Of a stretch of 64,000 nt of DNA, positions 25,342 to 35,608 are shown piece after piece. A program made the translations under genes and the position numbers. Below the pieces are notes generated by a model, which worked only from the letters and a program-made list of their open reading frames with translations, ran no database searches and was not told where the DNA came from. How positions within the stretch are numbered: the first letter of the stretch is position 1; each line of letters starts with the position of its first letter. This stretch comes from Phycisphaerae bacterium. Lineage in GTDB: Bacteria > Chloroflexota > Anaerolineae > 4572-78 > J111. The stretch is from the NCBI GenBank assembly GCA_028285035.1, contig JANQQF010000030.1, positions 28,457 to 92,456 on the forward strand, given 5' to 3'.

Positions 25342-28032
25342 TTATAGATCTAGAGTCGCATGAATGAGATTATCTTCAATTACGCGGGTGATCTCAAAAC
25401 CAAGCTTACGGCTAACGTGTTGCATACCTGCGTTCTCTGGCAAAATTGTGCCAATGATACGAGACACGCCCTCTTGGCGGCCTACCTCAATCAACATTGC
25501 TAACAATTTTGAGCCAAGTCCGTGGCCCTGCCAATCATCACTGACTAAGACGGCAAACTCAGCATCATTGGTTCCCAGTAATTTGATGAGGCGACCCGCA
25601 CCCAAAATTTCTTGTTCACCTGTTTCCGGGTTTTTGTAATCAATCACCAAGCCCATCTCATAGTCATAATCAACAAAACAAATTCGGCTCAATCGTTCAT
25701 GGGCAATGCGACGGCTGAGTGGCATATACCGGAAAAACCTTGAATACACGCTGACGTCAGACAGGGTGTGATGAAATTTAGCGATAAGTGGCTCATCTTC
25801 AGCCCGAATTGGACGAATAGTGATAGGTGTCCCATCTTTTAGTTGCCAATCTGTGATATATTGAGTCGGATAGGGGCGAATTGCCAATTGTGGTAGATCG
25901 GCCGGTTTGGTTTTGGGGGGATGTAACAGAATCCGTGCATCGAGAGCGATCAAACCATCGGCTGAAGCGAGTAAAGGGTTGATGTCAATTTCTTTAATCC
26001 AGGGGTGCTCAACCACCAAGTGGCTAAACCGGACCATCATTTGCTCCAAAGCTGTCATATCGATGGGATCGCGTCCCCGCACGCCAAGTAAGGCTTTGTG
26101 AATGCGTGTTTGCTCAATCATCAATCGAGCCAGGGTCGAGGTTAGTGGCGGCAAGCCTAATGCTCGATCTTTGAATACCTCAACCAGTTGACCACCAGTT
26201 CCGAATAATAAAACCGGCCCAAACTGAGGATCAATACTGCTGCCCAGAATCAGCTCATAGCCATCCAATTTAAGCATAGGTTGAACGGTGACGCCCAGAA
26301 AATCATTGGCTTTAACATTATTCTCGATTGTTTGATAAGCCTCTCGAACCGCCTGCTCATCTGCTAAATTTAATTGGACTCCACCAACATCCGTTTTGTG
26401 AGTGATTGTTTCAGAATGCAGTTTAAGTACAACTGGATAGCCAATCTGAGAAGCGATTTCTACAGTATCCTCAATTGAGGTAGCGAGACGTGTCTCTACT
26501 GTTGGAATGCGATATGCAGCCAACAATTGCTTTGACTCGAACTCAGTTAATAATGTTCGTTTGGCTTTACGCGCCGTGTCAATAATCTCTTGAGCCTGCT
26601 TACGATTTGGGGCGTTTTCTTCTGATCTTGGCGGAAGAGTTGGTGTTTCGTACATGGCCCGAATATTTTCGGTGTAACGCCACATATAGCTGAATACCTG
26701 CGCGGCTGTGTCGGGATAAGGAAAGGTCGGAATGTTGGCCGCATTGAGTGCAGCAACGCCACCAGATACTTCAGCCCCACCCATCCAACTGGTGAGAATA
26801 GGCTTAGTTCGGCTTTTGTATCGTTCCTTTATAAGTTCAGCTGTTCGCGTGGGGTTGGTCATATCCTGTGGGGTAAGAATGACCATTAAACCATCACTAT
26901 TAGGTTCTTTCATCACGACCTCTAGAGCCTGGTCAAAACGCTCGGGGTCTGCGTCTCCCAAAATATCAATAGGATTGCTGTGGCTCCAGTGTTTGGGTAG
27001 AAATTTATCCAAGGTTTTTTTTGTTTCCGGGGATAATTCGGTCAATTGGCCGCCTGAATTCAAGAGGGCATCTGTGGCCAAGACGCCAGGGCCACCAGCA
27101 TTGGTTAGCACCGTGAGCCGCGGGCCACGTGGGCGAGGTTGTTTAGCCAGCACCTCGGCCATAAAGAATAGACCTTGAACTGTATCGACCCGTAGAACGC
27201 CCCCACGTCGGAAGGCTGCATCGAGAACTTCATCACTGCCAGTCAAGGCCCCAGTATGAGAGGCTGCGGCTTGCCCACCTGCTTTTGTGCGGCCTACTTT
27301 GAGGACAATAATCGGTTTGTTGAAGGCAACTTCCCGCGCTGCTGATAGAAATGAGCGAGCCTCACCAACAGACTCCATATAAATGATAATGCTTTTTGTA
27401 CGATAATCTTTGCCAAAGTAGGTGATTAAATCACCCCAATTCACATCCAACATTGACCCAACGGTGACAAAAGCACTGAAGCCGATCATATCTTGCAGGC
27501 TCCAATCCAAAATCGCTGTTCCAACTGCCCCACTTTGGCTCAAAAAAGCAACGTTGCCAGGGCGAGCCATTTGACTAGCAAAGGTGGCATTGAGACCAAT
27601 TAATGGATTCATCACGCCCAAACAATTTGGCCCAATAATGCGGAGATTGCCTTCTTTCGCCTCTTTCAGAATTCTTTTTTCCAACCTTACCCCGGATGGG
27701 CCTAACTCTTTAAATCCAGCGGAGATAATGATTGCCCCACCTACCCCAGCTTTGACACACTGTCGGATAATGATGGGAACCGTCTTGGCTGGGGTGACAA
27801 TCACGGCTAAATCAACAGGCTCAGGAACATCAGTGATTGCCCGATATGCTTTTATACCAAAAATTGTATCGCGCTTTAAATTGACGGGGAAAACTTTTTG
27901 ATCTAAAGAACTGTTGGTCAAATTCTGCATAATGATATTGCCAACACTATTCGGTTTTTCTGTTGCTCCGATCACGGCAACATTGCGAGGCTTGAAAATT
28001 GCATCTAAAGGATGACGACGAATATTACTCAT
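25342..28032 (-). CDS. ADP-forming acyl-CoA synthetase fused to GNAT domain (Pat/PatZ-like)
   Basis: 896 residues. Order: CoA-binding Rossmann domain (about 8-135), two succinyl-CoA ligase-like domains with the phosphohistidine loop [21 protein letters not shown], an ATP-grasp domain (about 490-710, with [18 protein letters not shown]), and a C-terminal Gcn5 acetyltransferase (about 735-896) with the acetyl-CoA loop [13 protein letters not shown]. In enteric Pat/PatZ the ligase part is inactive and the GNAT part acetylates lysines of metabolic enzymes. Here the loop His appears intact, so synthetase activity may remain. AAGGGG precedes the ATG. Confidence 0.9.
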   Translation of the reverse strand: MSNIRRHPLDAIFKPRNVAVIGATEKPNSVGNIIMQNLTNSSLDQKVFPVNLKRDTIFGIKAYRAITDVPEPVDLAVIVTPAKTVPIIIRQCVKAGVGGAIIISAGFKELGPSGVRLEKRILKEAKEGNLRIIGPNCLGVMNPLIGLNATFASQMARPGNVAFLSQSGAVGTAILDWSLQDMIGFSAFVTVGSMLDVNWGDLITYFGKDYRTKSIIIYMESVGEARSFLSAAREVAFNKPIIVLKVGRTKAGGQAAASHTGALTGSDEVLDAAFRRGGVLRVDTVQGLFFMAEVLAKQPRPRGPRLTVLTNAGGPGVLATDALLNSGGQLTELSPETKKTLDKFLPKHWSHSNPIDILGDADPERFDQALEVVMKEPNSDGLMVILTPQDMTNPTRTAELIKERYKSRTKPILTSWMGGAEVSGGVAALNAANIPTFPYPDTAAQVFSYMWRYTENIRAMYETPTLPPRSEENAPNRKQAQEIIDTARKAKRTLLTEFESKQLLAAYRIPTVETRLATSIEDTVEIASQIGYPVVLKLHSETITHKTDVGGVQLNLADEQAVREAYQTIENNVKANDFLGVTVQPMLKLDGYELILGSSIDPQFGPVLLFGTGGQLVEVFKDRALGLPPLTSTLARLMIEQTRIHKALLGVRGRDPIDMTALEQMMVRFSHLVVEHPWIKEIDINPLLASADGLIALDARILLHPPKTKPADLPQLAIRPYPTQYITDWQLKDGTPITIRPIRAEDEPLIAKFHHTLSDVSVYSRFFRYMPLSRRIAHERLSRICFVDYDYEMGLVIDYKNPETGEQEILGAGRLIKLLGTNDAEFAVLVSDDWQGHGLGSKLLAMLIEVGRQEGVSRIIGTILPENAGMQHVSRKLGFEITRVIEDNLIHATLDL

Positions 28033-28123
28033 TTAAAGTCCCCTTAGTTATTTTTATAATTTGATTGAATAACGCATCTTTGAAATTATAATAGGGTTCG
28101 GTATATGGTCAAAGCAGGCGTAA

Positions 28124-30775
28124 TCAAGGGGTCATTTTGCGAACAGTCCCACGGGTGCCGTCAAGTTCGATCCAATCACCATCTTTAAGCCATTCGGTGA
28201 CCCCTGTCAAAGAAACAATGGCTGGAAGACCCATCTCTCTGGCGACGATAGCGGAGTGAGAAAGAAGGCTACCATACTCAATGAGCAAGCCTGATGCGGC
28301 GGGGAATAGCATCACCCAACCAGGATCAGTTTGAGTAGCAACCAGAATTTCGCCTGGCTCTAATTTTGTCGTACGCGGGTCTACGACGATTCGGACTGGA
28401 CCGCGTACGATGCCTGGTGAACAGCCTTGACCTTTGCGTTGTTTTTCATCAAGTGCGGAGGTTGAACCTTGTGGCTGGAAATTCTGAATTTTGTTGACGA
28501 CTCCACGTGTTTCAAAGCGACGAGGCGGTGGTGGGGCAAGCTGAAATTGCTCAAACTCGATTCTGCGGAGCGAGGCCAAGGTACTTAAATTGGACGTGGT
28601 GGTTGTCCCATCGACAAAGCCTAAAATTTCCTCAACCTCAAGATAGAAGATGTCGTTTGGATCGGCTAAAATGGCTTGTTGGTGAAATTGATGTCCAAAG
28701 GCCAAAAAAATTTGACGGGCACGACCGAATAATCGGGTACGCTCAAACCGCAGATTTTCTCGATTGCGAGTTAAGCGGCGGGTGTTGTTGAGAACCCAAT
28801 CAAACAGGAAACGGCGCAGAGGGCGACCAGTTAACCCCTGTTTGACTTGCTGTTGAGCCTCAAGTTCGGTTTGTTGGAGTTCGGCGGTCGGAGCCGTGTT
28901 TGATTGTGGCTCACGCCGAGCCAGATGCCCTACCCCGCGTAACAAGGGGAGGGGATCATCAAACAGAGTCGTACTTTCCAACTTTAACTCCTCAAGACAA
29001 CGGTCTCCAAATTTATCAAGATAAGCCAGAAAATGTTGTTCAAATTCAGAATGGTCTGTCAAGGCTTGTTGGATCCTTGGCCAATCTGCTGAACAAAGCA
29101 GGTCAATAAAATCTGCATCATTGGCAATTAAATCAGCCATTTGCTGCATTTTCATAATCGGCTCAGTACTAATGATCCCCCCTGTGCTCATTACCAACGT
29201 GTTTTGTAATGTCCCATTCTTGTCACCAAGCCAAGCCTCACACATCTTGCGTAGGAGACCGTAAAAGATCATCGCAAAAAAATCGTTAACCAACGGTGCA
29301 TCCCAGCGCATCAAGAGCTGGCCTTCTAAATTGCGATAATAAGCGGCCAACTCATCAGGTCGCCACGTCACCAAATCAGGACGATCATCACCCAAGGCCT
29401 GATTGAGACGATCATAAAATGCATCAATCTGTTGGGGGAGGCGGCGATAGTTGGTGATGAGGCCAAGTAGACTGCGAATCAACTGTAGCGCGTCAAGCCA
29501 CTTTGCTCCAGTTGTCGGTGTTTTTTGTTCATCTAACAGCTCATCCGGCAACCCTTCTTTAACCCCCATCATCTGTTCCATAAAACGTCGATTGAGCGTG
29601 TAGCCTGGGAGCAAGGCCAGCACCCGATACCAACTGAGCAAGTTGTAATAAATTCGGCCTTGGATCAGACCGAGCATTCGGCGAAAAGTGTTATGATTCG
29701 CTTCAATCGATGGTTTCGGCACACCCATCAAGCGGCAAAATTGGTGATACACTTCCTCATAGGCTCGACGGGCAAAAGAAAAGGTTAGGGGTGTGGTGAC
29801 CCCAGGATAACTTTCAATGATGTTGCTATTGTCCCAAATATTGAGTTGCCCTGTATTGCTTGGTGGTTCGGGTAGCGCCGTGATTGGGCGGGATTGAAGG
29901 AGATACACTAGATTGTCTGCGATAGCCCATTCGATGTCTTGAGGTGTTTCGAAGATTTGTTCCATTTGTCGAGCCAATGCCGCGATATTTTGGGCTTGTT
30001 CCAGTGTCAATGTTGCCTGATCAGCTTGCTCATCTGATAGGGTAATCGATTGAATAGTTCCTCGACCATTTTGGCTGAAAAAATGCCCCGCTTTTTTCTG
30101 GACAATCGTTTGTTGAAGGATGTTGCCGTTCTCATCAACCTGATAGGTATCGGCATCACTTTCACCTGAAACCAAAGTGGTGCCCAAACCAAATACCGCC
30201 GACACAATCGCTACATCACGTTGACCTGTTATGGGGTCGGCACTAAAGGCAACACCTGAGACCTCAGGCTGAATCAGTTGTTGCACCAAAACAGCCGGAA
30301 TCGGTGGGGGCATCGTCAATTGGTGTGTTTGTCGATAGGTAATGACATGTTCGCTGAAGCCGGAGCGCCAGACCGCGATAATCTTTTCGGTAATCTGCTC
30401 GGGATGGACTCCCAAAAAACTATCCAGTTGTCCAGCAAATGCGTACGCTTCGCCATCTTCATCAATTGCGGATGAACGGACAGCCAGCCAGATATTTTCT
30501 ATCGTGAAATCAGCCAATGCCTGCGCTAATTCATCTCGAACTGATATTGCTAGATCGACTGCGTTTATTATTGCCAACATCTCATCTGATGTTGTTGCTT
30601 GCGCCCATTGGTTTTGTTGAATTTCTGTCAGGCTATCAAAAAAGGCATTGGGCAGAATCCCAAACCAGGGAGGAATTGTAACATCCTGGTTTGCTAAAGC
30701 AGCGAGTGCTTTTCCCTTCCCGCCTAACTGAGGAACAACTTGATCAATATTTGGCCGAAATATGTAGTGCATCAT
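28124..30775 (-). CDS. Rifampin phosphotransferase/PEP synthase-like dikinase without PEP barrel
   Basis: 883 residues. An N-terminal PPDK-type ATP-grasp domain (about 1-310; GGKGKALAALA, VRSSAIDEDGEAYAFAGQLDSFL, QDIEWAI) is followed by a long helical middle part (about 330-770) and a C-terminal swivelling domain with the phosphohistidine loop GSLLSHSAIVAREMG (H840). The pyruvate/PEP TIM barrel is absent, the architecture of rifampin phosphotransferases (about 867 residues), which move the beta-phosphate of ATP to a small molecule. The acceptor here is unknown. Its ATG follows the UbiA stop with no gap, so the two are translationally coupled. The pairing suggests an isoprenoid or lipid acceptor rather than a drug; that is inference. 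Confidence 0.85.
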   Translation of the reverse strand: MMHYIFRPNIDQVVPQLGGKGKALAALANQDVTIPPWFGILPNAFFDSLTEIQQNQWAQATTSDEMLAIINAVDLAISVRDELAQALADFTIENIWLAVRSSAIDEDGEAYAFAGQLDSFLGVHPEQITEKIIAVWRSGFSEHVITYRQTHQLTMPPPIPAVLVQQLIQPEVSGVAFSADPITGQRDVAIVSAVFGLGTTLVSGESDADTYQVDENGNILQQTIVQKKAGHFFSQNGRGTIQSITLSDEQADQATLTLEQAQNIAALARQMEQIFETPQDIEWAIADNLVYLLQSRPITALPEPPSNTGQLNIWDNSNIIESYPGVTTPLTFSFARRAYEEVYHQFCRLMGVPKPSIEANHNTFRRMLGLIQGRIYYNLLSWYRVLALLPGYTLNRRFMEQMMGVKEGLPDELLDEQKTPTTGAKWLDALQLIRSLLGLITNYRRLPQQIDAFYDRLNQALGDDRPDLVTWRPDELAAYYRNLEGQLLMRWDAPLVNDFFAMIFYGLLRKMCEAWLGDKNGTLQNTLVMSTGGIISTEPIMKMQQMADLIANDADFIDLLCSADWPRIQQALTDHSEFEQHFLAYLDKFGDRCLEELKLESTTLFDDPLPLLRGVGHLARREPQSNTAPTAELQQTELEAQQQVKQGLTGRPLRRFLFDWVLNNTRRLTRNRENLRFERTRLFGRARQIFLAFGHQFHQQAILADPNDIFYLEVEEILGFVDGTTTTSNLSTLASLRRIEFEQFQLAPPPPRRFETRGVVNKIQNFQPQGSTSALDEKQRKGQGCSPGIVRGPVRIVVDPRTTKLEPGEILVATQTDPGWVMLFPAASGLLIEYGSLLSHSAIVAREMGLPAIVSLTGVTEWLKDGDWIELDGTRGTVRKMTP

Positions 30776-31720
30776 TTAGTTTCCAATCGTGAGGTGCCAT
30801 ATCAACGGAACCGCTCCAACACTTAAGTACATTAAAATCGTCCAAACTCCGGACATCGTTTCAATTAACTTGGCTCGATTTTGGCTGGGCTGCTGTAAAA
30901 ATCGGCTGGCAACGATGAGGGCTGTGGTCAATAGAATGATAAGGAAGATAGCAATTGGTAGCATAACGTTAATCTCACGGGCGGCCAACACGGCACTCAT
31001 AGCGGTGAGCAGCAAGGCCCCAAGCCACACGATTGTGGCTGTACGGATACCCCATAGAGCACTATAGGTTTCAACCCCAACCTCTTCATCCTCCGCTGCC
31101 CGAATTTTACGACCAACTTCAATAACAATGCCGTTAAAAAAGCTCACAATCAAAAACCAAGCCAATCCTGTGTGTGGTATCGACTCGCCAGCCACGAGCC
31201 AATCACAGGCGGTTGTGTAGAAGTCAATTAGTGGCACGATGAGCATATGGCTCCATAAGTAAGTAATCGGATGGGCTTTTAACCAATCGCGGACAAAAAA
31301 CTCTTTGCTCATCAAGGCGAGGTAAGCCCAGGTCCAGGCCAAGAGCCATAATAAATTTGGCTCTAACCACCAAGCCAAGCCAAGTTGAATGAGCGCGGTG
31401 AGGACACCTAAAACGCCCAATTCCTGTAGGCTGACCAAGCCACGCGGCACGGCTCGGTATGGCCGGTATTGTAAATCCTCGTCAAAATCCTTAAATTCGT
31501 CCGCGATTCGGAGCTGGAGAAAAAAGAGAAAGGCGGTGACAAAGCCCACGATGATGGTTGGGAGGGAGGGCCACATAGTCGTACCACGCAGCAGGGCCGA
31601 GAAGCTAATGGTCGAGGTGCTAAAGACGGCAATTAAAATACCGTGCGCAAAAAGGGGAAAGCGTTCGGCTTGATAAATCCAAAAACGGTGAAATATGTTT
31701 TGGGGAATGGCTTGGTCCAT
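30776..31720 (-). CDS. UbiA-family prenyltransferase
   Basis: 314 residues, eight to nine membrane helices. The first Asp-rich motif is ADEFKDFDEDLQYRPYRAVPRG (D74, D78, D82, then the basic/Pro segment typical of UbiA), and the second is RAAEDEEVGVETYS. These bind Mg and the prenyl diphosphate; the first motif begins AD rather than the usual ND. Members attach prenyl chains to aromatic acids, haem, chlorophyllide or glycerol phosphates. The loop RIADEFKDFDEDLQYRPY suggests a group away from UbiA proper. It is the first gene of a two-gene operon with the dikinase. Confidence 0.88.
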   Translation of the reverse strand: MDQAIPQNIFHRFWIYQAERFPLFAHGILIAVFSTSTISFSALLRGTTMWPSLPTIIVGFVTAFLFFLQLRIADEFKDFDEDLQYRPYRAVPRGLVSLQELGVLGVLTALIQLGLAWWLEPNLLWLLAWTWAYLALMSKEFFVRDWLKAHPITYLWSHMLIVPLIDFYTTACDWLVAGESIPHTGLAWFLIVSFFNGIVIEVGRKIRAAEDEEVGVETYSALWGIRTATIVWLGALLLTAMSAVLAAREINVMLPIAIFLIILLTTALIVASRFLQQPSQNRAKLIETMSGVWTILMYLSVGAVPLIWHLTIGN

Positions 31721-31843
31721 CAGAAATCACACCCGATTAACAATTTGGGTGCATTTTAGAGGAAAAGAGAAAGGTTGTCACCTATCAAAGGTAGGGGCCT
31801 TATTTTTGCAAAACCCTGCAACGTAAGAGGAATGGTGGTGAGG

Positions 31844-32770
31844 CTAACCCTCATCGTCCAACCCCTCAAACAGATCGCCTAACTCCTCCTCCCAAACATC
31901 GCTGAGCGGCATAAAGGGATTTTCGGTAAAATCGTCGGTGATTTGTTTGATTTGTTCGCCGATGTTCAGTTGCGGCATACTTTCTTCAAGCTCGGCAATT
32001 TTTTCATTCATCGACTCGTACAATTCCTCACTTTGTCGCTCCAACTCTTCCAGATCAAAGTTAAGATTGAACATGTAATTAAAGCGGCGCATTAAGTCAT
32101 ACCAAGCCTTGAAGTCGTAATCGATACTTAAGCCCTGTAACATTGCCGAAAGCTGTGATAAGTCATAAGCTGGCACAAAGGCATAAAAAACGAAATATTC
32201 GATCTGTTTTTGTTCGGCACAATCAAGAAAGTAGGAACCAATCGAGGCCCCGCCCTCATAATTTGAGAATTGCACCGCGTAATTGGTCAATTCCTCTTTC
32301 ATTTCGGGCAGACTGTATGAACAGGAGATGGCTCGGTCTTTATCGTAGGGCATTGAGCCATAAACCCCGCCCACGGACGCAATTCGTTTCACCCCAAGTT
32401 CTTTTGCGCCATCCAACAAGGTTGACACATATCGATCAATATCCAAATGGGGCTCATCCCCTAAAAAAATGACCAGCCCTATGTTTTCATCGCCGGTATA
32501 GAAAAATTCATTTTTCTTGATTTCTAACTTTTGGCGATAGCCATCTTTGAGTTTGATCTCTGGGCGGAGAAGATGATGGGTACCAGGAATCTGATACATA
32601 TAAAATCCATCAGATTCGATGTGGCCGATCTTTCTCGCGTTGGTTTTGTCGATAATGTATTGCGGTAAGGCTGATGATACAGAGCCGGCATCGGCCCACT
32701 GACGCCAACCCGCAATCATATAAATTTCTTCAGCTTGGGGAAACTCTGATATTTCAAGGTGATCGGCCAT
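31844..32770 (-). CDS. PAC2-family protein
   Basis: 308 residues. The N-terminal half (AGWRQWADAGSVSSALPQYI, then FLGDEPHLDIDRYVSTLLDGAKELGVKRIASVGGVYG) fits the PAC2 family, whose eukaryotic members chaperone proteasome assembly; the fold resembles nucleoside phosphorylase. The bacterial and archaeal role is not settled. The C-terminal 70 residues are acidic and helical (LEELERQSEELYESMNEKIAELEE), probably coiled coil. AAAGG precedes the ATG. Confidence 0.85.
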   Translation of the reverse strand: MADHLEISEFPQAEEIYMIAGWRQWADAGSVSSALPQYIIDKTNARKIGHIESDGFYMYQIPGTHHLLRPEIKLKDGYRQKLEIKKNEFFYTGDENIGLVIFLGDEPHLDIDRYVSTLLDGAKELGVKRIASVGGVYGSMPYDKDRAISCSYSLPEMKEELTNYAVQFSNYEGGASIGSYFLDCAEQKQIEYFVFYAFVPAYDLSQLSAMLQGLSIDYDFKAWYDLMRRFNYMFNLNFDLEELERQSEELYESMNEKIAELEESMPQLNIGEQIKQITDDFTENPFMPLSDVWEEELGDLFEGLDDEG

Positions 32771-32896
32771 GATATTACCTTTGATGATGATATGGTTAGA
32801 CTCAGCTATGATGCTGAATGTTGATTATACGCGAAGTTGAGACGGATGACCAGTATTTTGAATATTATTGAGGGGATATTGTTGAATGTCGGCAAT

Positions 32897-32930
32897 AAAA
32901 AAAGGCACGACTAATGTGTGCCTCTTTTTT
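32897..32930 (-). terminator. Bidirectional terminator after the FmdB-like gene
   Basis: AGGCAC/GTGCCT stem, with A7 before and T6 after it. On the minus strand it sits directly after the FmdB-like stop. Confidence 0.75.
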
Positions 32931-32937
32931 ACGCAGG

Positions 32938-33225
32938 TTATTCACCAGCTGCAATTTGTTCTTTAATCTGGCGTTTCTTTTCGGTGGCGGCTTCTAATTC
33001 TTTACGCCCAAAAACAGGGGGAGTATCTATAGATGTACTGTCATCACTTAATTCTGCGGTAGCGCCGCCGCCACCTTTGTGAAAAGCGACAGAGGAGATA
33101 AGCCGCTCTACATCAATGCTTTCACAGGTTGGACAATGTATTTCCTGCGGTTTTTTAGATATAGAGCGGATTAGTTTTTCAAATGTCGTATCACAATTAT
33201 CGCAGTGGTATTCATAAATAGGCAT
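32938..33225 (-). CDS. FmdB-family zinc ribbon protein
   Basis: 95 residues. The N-terminus MPIYEYHCDNCDTTFEKL with C8/C11 and a second CPTC pair at about 31-34 forms a zinc ribbon of the FmdB regulatory type. A VERLISSVAFHKGGGG segment, also typical, and a charged tail follow. These small proteins are widespread and poorly characterised, with a proposed regulatory role. It is 17 bp downstream of the next gene on the same strand, so they are probably co-transcribed. Confidence 0.88.
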   Translation of the reverse strand: MPIYEYHCDNCDTTFEKLIRSISKKPQEIHCPTCESIDVERLISSVAFHKGGGGATAELSDDSTSIDTPPVFGRKELEAATEKKRQIKEQIAAGE

Positions 33226-33242
33226 TGTATTATCGCTTTAAT

Positions 33243-33662
33243 CTACACCAAATTTTCTTCCAGAATGTCTGCTAAGGTGACCATATACTCCGTGACATCT
33301 TTGACTTGATTTCGTTGTAAATAACGCCGCCCACCCTTCAAACGATCTAAAACACGCTTATCGGAGAGGTTTTCTAAATGAATCACATCCTGATAATCAA
33401 ACCCAATCTGATTTAGCGTTGTAAACAAATCTTCAACCTTTTCACCCGTGCCTTGACAATAATCCTTAGCAAATTCAGACCACTCATCCAACTGAAAATC
33501 GATCGATTTCGCAATTTCATGATCGGTCATTTGGGTTACAGTTTGTACCAAATGCCCACAATTACACCGCCCCATGTGGCCCCATTCATATTTAGCACCA
33601 TCAGATAATCGTTCCGCCGTTTCTCGTAAAGCACAAATCAATTCTGGATTGCTTTTTGCCAT
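33243..33662 (-). CDS. Conserved protein of unknown function with GRCNCGHL motif
   Basis: 139 residues, soluble and helical. Visible motifs are EWGHMGRCNCGHLVQTVT (two Cys and two His that could hold a metal) and a WSEFAKDYCQGTG block. I recognise it only as a conserved hypothetical family. The ATG at 33662 follows GGGAG; an upstream frame extends to 33692 without a ribosome site. It is in the same transcript direction and 17 bp upstream of the FmdB zinc ribbon. Confidence 0.7.
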   Translation of the reverse strand: MAKSNPELICALRETAERLSDGAKYEWGHMGRCNCGHLVQTVTQMTDHEIAKSIDFQLDEWSEFAKDYCQGTGEKVEDLFTTLNQIGFDYQDVIHLENLSDKRVLDRLKGGRRYLQRNQVKDVTEYMVTLADILEENLV

Positions 33663-33748
33663 TTTCTGTGTCTCCCAAGTGTAATTATTCAATCTGGAGC
33701 AAAAGTGTAATTGATCCGAATTAGAAAGTCAAACCTCAAAAAAGTGAT

Positions 33749-35386
33749 CTACTCTCTGTACTCAGGCAGGGTAAAATAAAAGACACTCCCTTGATCTGGC
33801 CCATCACTCTCAACCCCAACTTGGCCCCCTAATCTTTCCGAAATTCGATGGACAATGGATAATCCTAAGCCGTGCCCCTCAACTCGTACCTGACCCTGAC
33901 CTAGCCGGGTAAAAGGGGTAAAAAGACGCTCTTGCTCCGCTGGGGTTAGACCTGGTCCTTGATCACGTATCCAAAATCGGATCATTCCGTTGTTATCTTT
34001 TGTTGAGCCTAACTCTAGATGAGGAGGGGAGCCACCATACTTAAGCCCATTGCTCAAATAGTTGGTCCAAATTTCAGCCACCCAAGGCCCGTAGCCCTTT
34101 GCCGTGGGCCACTCCTTCGGCAGAACAATGGTCGGCTGAAACTCTTCAATCAGACTTTTTAATCGTTCGGATGCCTCGTTTACAATCTGGGCCATATCCA
34201 GCGGCTCGATTTTTGCTTCTTGTTTTCGTACGCCAGCTAATAACAAAATCTCATCAATAATCTTTTGAATACGATAACTTCCTCTTAAAATCGACTCCAG
34301 ACCTTCTTTAATCTGCTGGGCTGGGAGATGTTCTTGGTTATCCACCATAAATTTAGCATAACCAATAATAGGATTTAGGGGATTTTTGAGATCGTGGGCG
34401 ACGGTGTGGGCAAAGGCATCCAATTCGGCATTACGGGCTTGTAACTCTACAGTATATTGGCGGAGGGATGCCTCGGCACGTTTCCGTTCAGCGACCTCAC
34501 TTCTAAGCTGTCTTGCATAAATTTTTGCTTGACGATAAGCAATTTCAGTTTGCTGCAAACTTTCCTGCAAAGCTCTTTCCGAGAGTCTTCGCTCTGTCAT
34601 ATCCTGAACAACAAATGAGAAAAGCTTTTCTCGGCCCGTTTTGGTTTTGATTGGGGCAAGTTGCCATTGTAAGTGACGATTGAGGTTAACATCATCTTGA
34701 TCAAACTCAATCGCTTGTCCATACTCAAGATCAGTTAGTTTTTGAGACCAGGATATACCCAAATAGCAATTTTCTGTGGTGCAGTTTGGATGTAATAAAT
34801 CGTGAATGGATTGCCCTTTGACTTCCGTAACATCGGCTAATTGCCACGACTCGACGGCTCGATTGGCGCGAATAATGTATCCTTGTGCATCAATCAAGCC
34901 CACTAAATCTGGTAGGGCATCAACCGTTGCCTCCCATTCTTGCTTTGCTTGTTCAACCCATCTAAAAACATCATTCAGGGTCGCTTCAGCTTCACGGTAG
35001 GGTTGGTAGCGTTGAACCACTCGAGTTAAAACAATGGGGAGTAGCCCCAGATAATTTTGGGCTTCATCTTTTATTAAATAATCGTGAACCCCTGCTCTCA
35101 AGGCTTCTGCCGCTGCCATTTCTTCATTGGCTTCAACCAACAGCATCAGGGGGACGGCCTGATCACTCTCCAGAATATTTTGGCACAATGTTATGCCTGA
35201 TATATCTGGCAACTGCTTATCGACAACGACGATGTCCAACTCCAAATTGGGCTGGGCTAGATACGACCAAGCCGTTTTTGCATTAGGGGCGAGAAGGATG
35301 TCAACTGGCGTATTGACTGCATCAAAAGCTTGACGGAAGGCTGAGGAGTCATTCTGATTATCTTGAGCTAACAGGATACGTAACAT
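33749..35386 (-). CDS. Hybrid sensor kinase: receiver - PAS - HisKA - HATPase
   Basis: 545 residues, no membrane helix. Receiver domain at 1-125 with phosphoacceptor D56 (VVVDKQLPD). PAS domain at about 150-270 (EATVDALPDLVGLIDAQGYIIRANRAVESW) with a CTTENC Cys pair. Coiled coil to 315, HisKA with H331 in TVAHDLKNPLNPIIGYAKF, and a HATPase_c domain (NYLSNGLKYGG N-box, DQGPGL, GHGLGLSIV). Having the receiver in front of the kinase suggests it takes phosphoryl groups from another kinase, plausibly the one at 36292-37617. It is in a same-strand cluster with a response regulator and that kinase. Confidence 0.9.
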   Translation of the reverse strand: MLRILLAQDNQNDSSAFRQAFDAVNTPVDILLAPNAKTAWSYLAQPNLELDIVVVDKQLPDISGITLCQNILESDQAVPLMLLVEANEEMAAAEALRAGVHDYLIKDEAQNYLGLLPIVLTRVVQRYQPYREAEATLNDVFRWVEQAKQEWEATVDALPDLVGLIDAQGYIIRANRAVESWQLADVTEVKGQSIHDLLHPNCTTENCYLGISWSQKLTDLEYGQAIEFDQDDVNLNRHLQWQLAPIKTKTGREKLFSFVVQDMTERRLSERALQESLQQTEIAYRQAKIYARQLRSEVAERKRAEASLRQYTVELQARNAELDAFAHTVAHDLKNPLNPIIGYAKFMVDNQEHLPAQQIKEGLESILRGSYRIQKIIDEILLLAGVRKQEAKIEPLDMAQIVNEASERLKSLIEEFQPTIVLPKEWPTAKGYGPWVAEIWTNYLSNGLKYGGSPPHLELGSTKDNNGMIRFWIRDQGPGLTPAEQERLFTPFTRLGQGQVRVEGHGLGLSIVHRISERLGGQVGVESDGPDQGSVFYFTLPEYRE

Positions 35387-35458
35387 TGATGATTAATTTG
35401 GGGGCAAAGTCAATTAGCCGCCATCCCCTCCTTATGTAGTTTCTTTGTGCGACCTAAC

Positions 35459-35473
35459 ACTATTAATAATAGT
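35459..35473. repeat. ACTATTA-A-TAATAGT palindrome
   Basis: A perfect 7-1-7 inverted repeat 73 bp upstream of the hybrid kinase start, a possible operator. A separate TGGTGCC/GGCACCA hairpin with a 14-nt loop lies about 75 bp further on and may end the upstream response-regulator transcript. Confidence 0.4.
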
Positions 35474-35608
35474 ATCAGGTTCTACGGATCATACAAAGCT
35501 GGTACTAAAATTTTGTTAAATTTAAAGCAAATATGGTGCCGAAGATATTCTCCTGGCACCACGTTTCAGGTTAAGTATGAAGTTATTCAAATATTAAAAA
35601 TTTAGTGC

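Noticed and set aside
28124..30775. Phosphoenolpyruvate synthase (ppsA)
   Set aside because: The C-terminal PEP/pyruvate TIM barrel is missing; the protein ends soon after the phosphohistidine domain.
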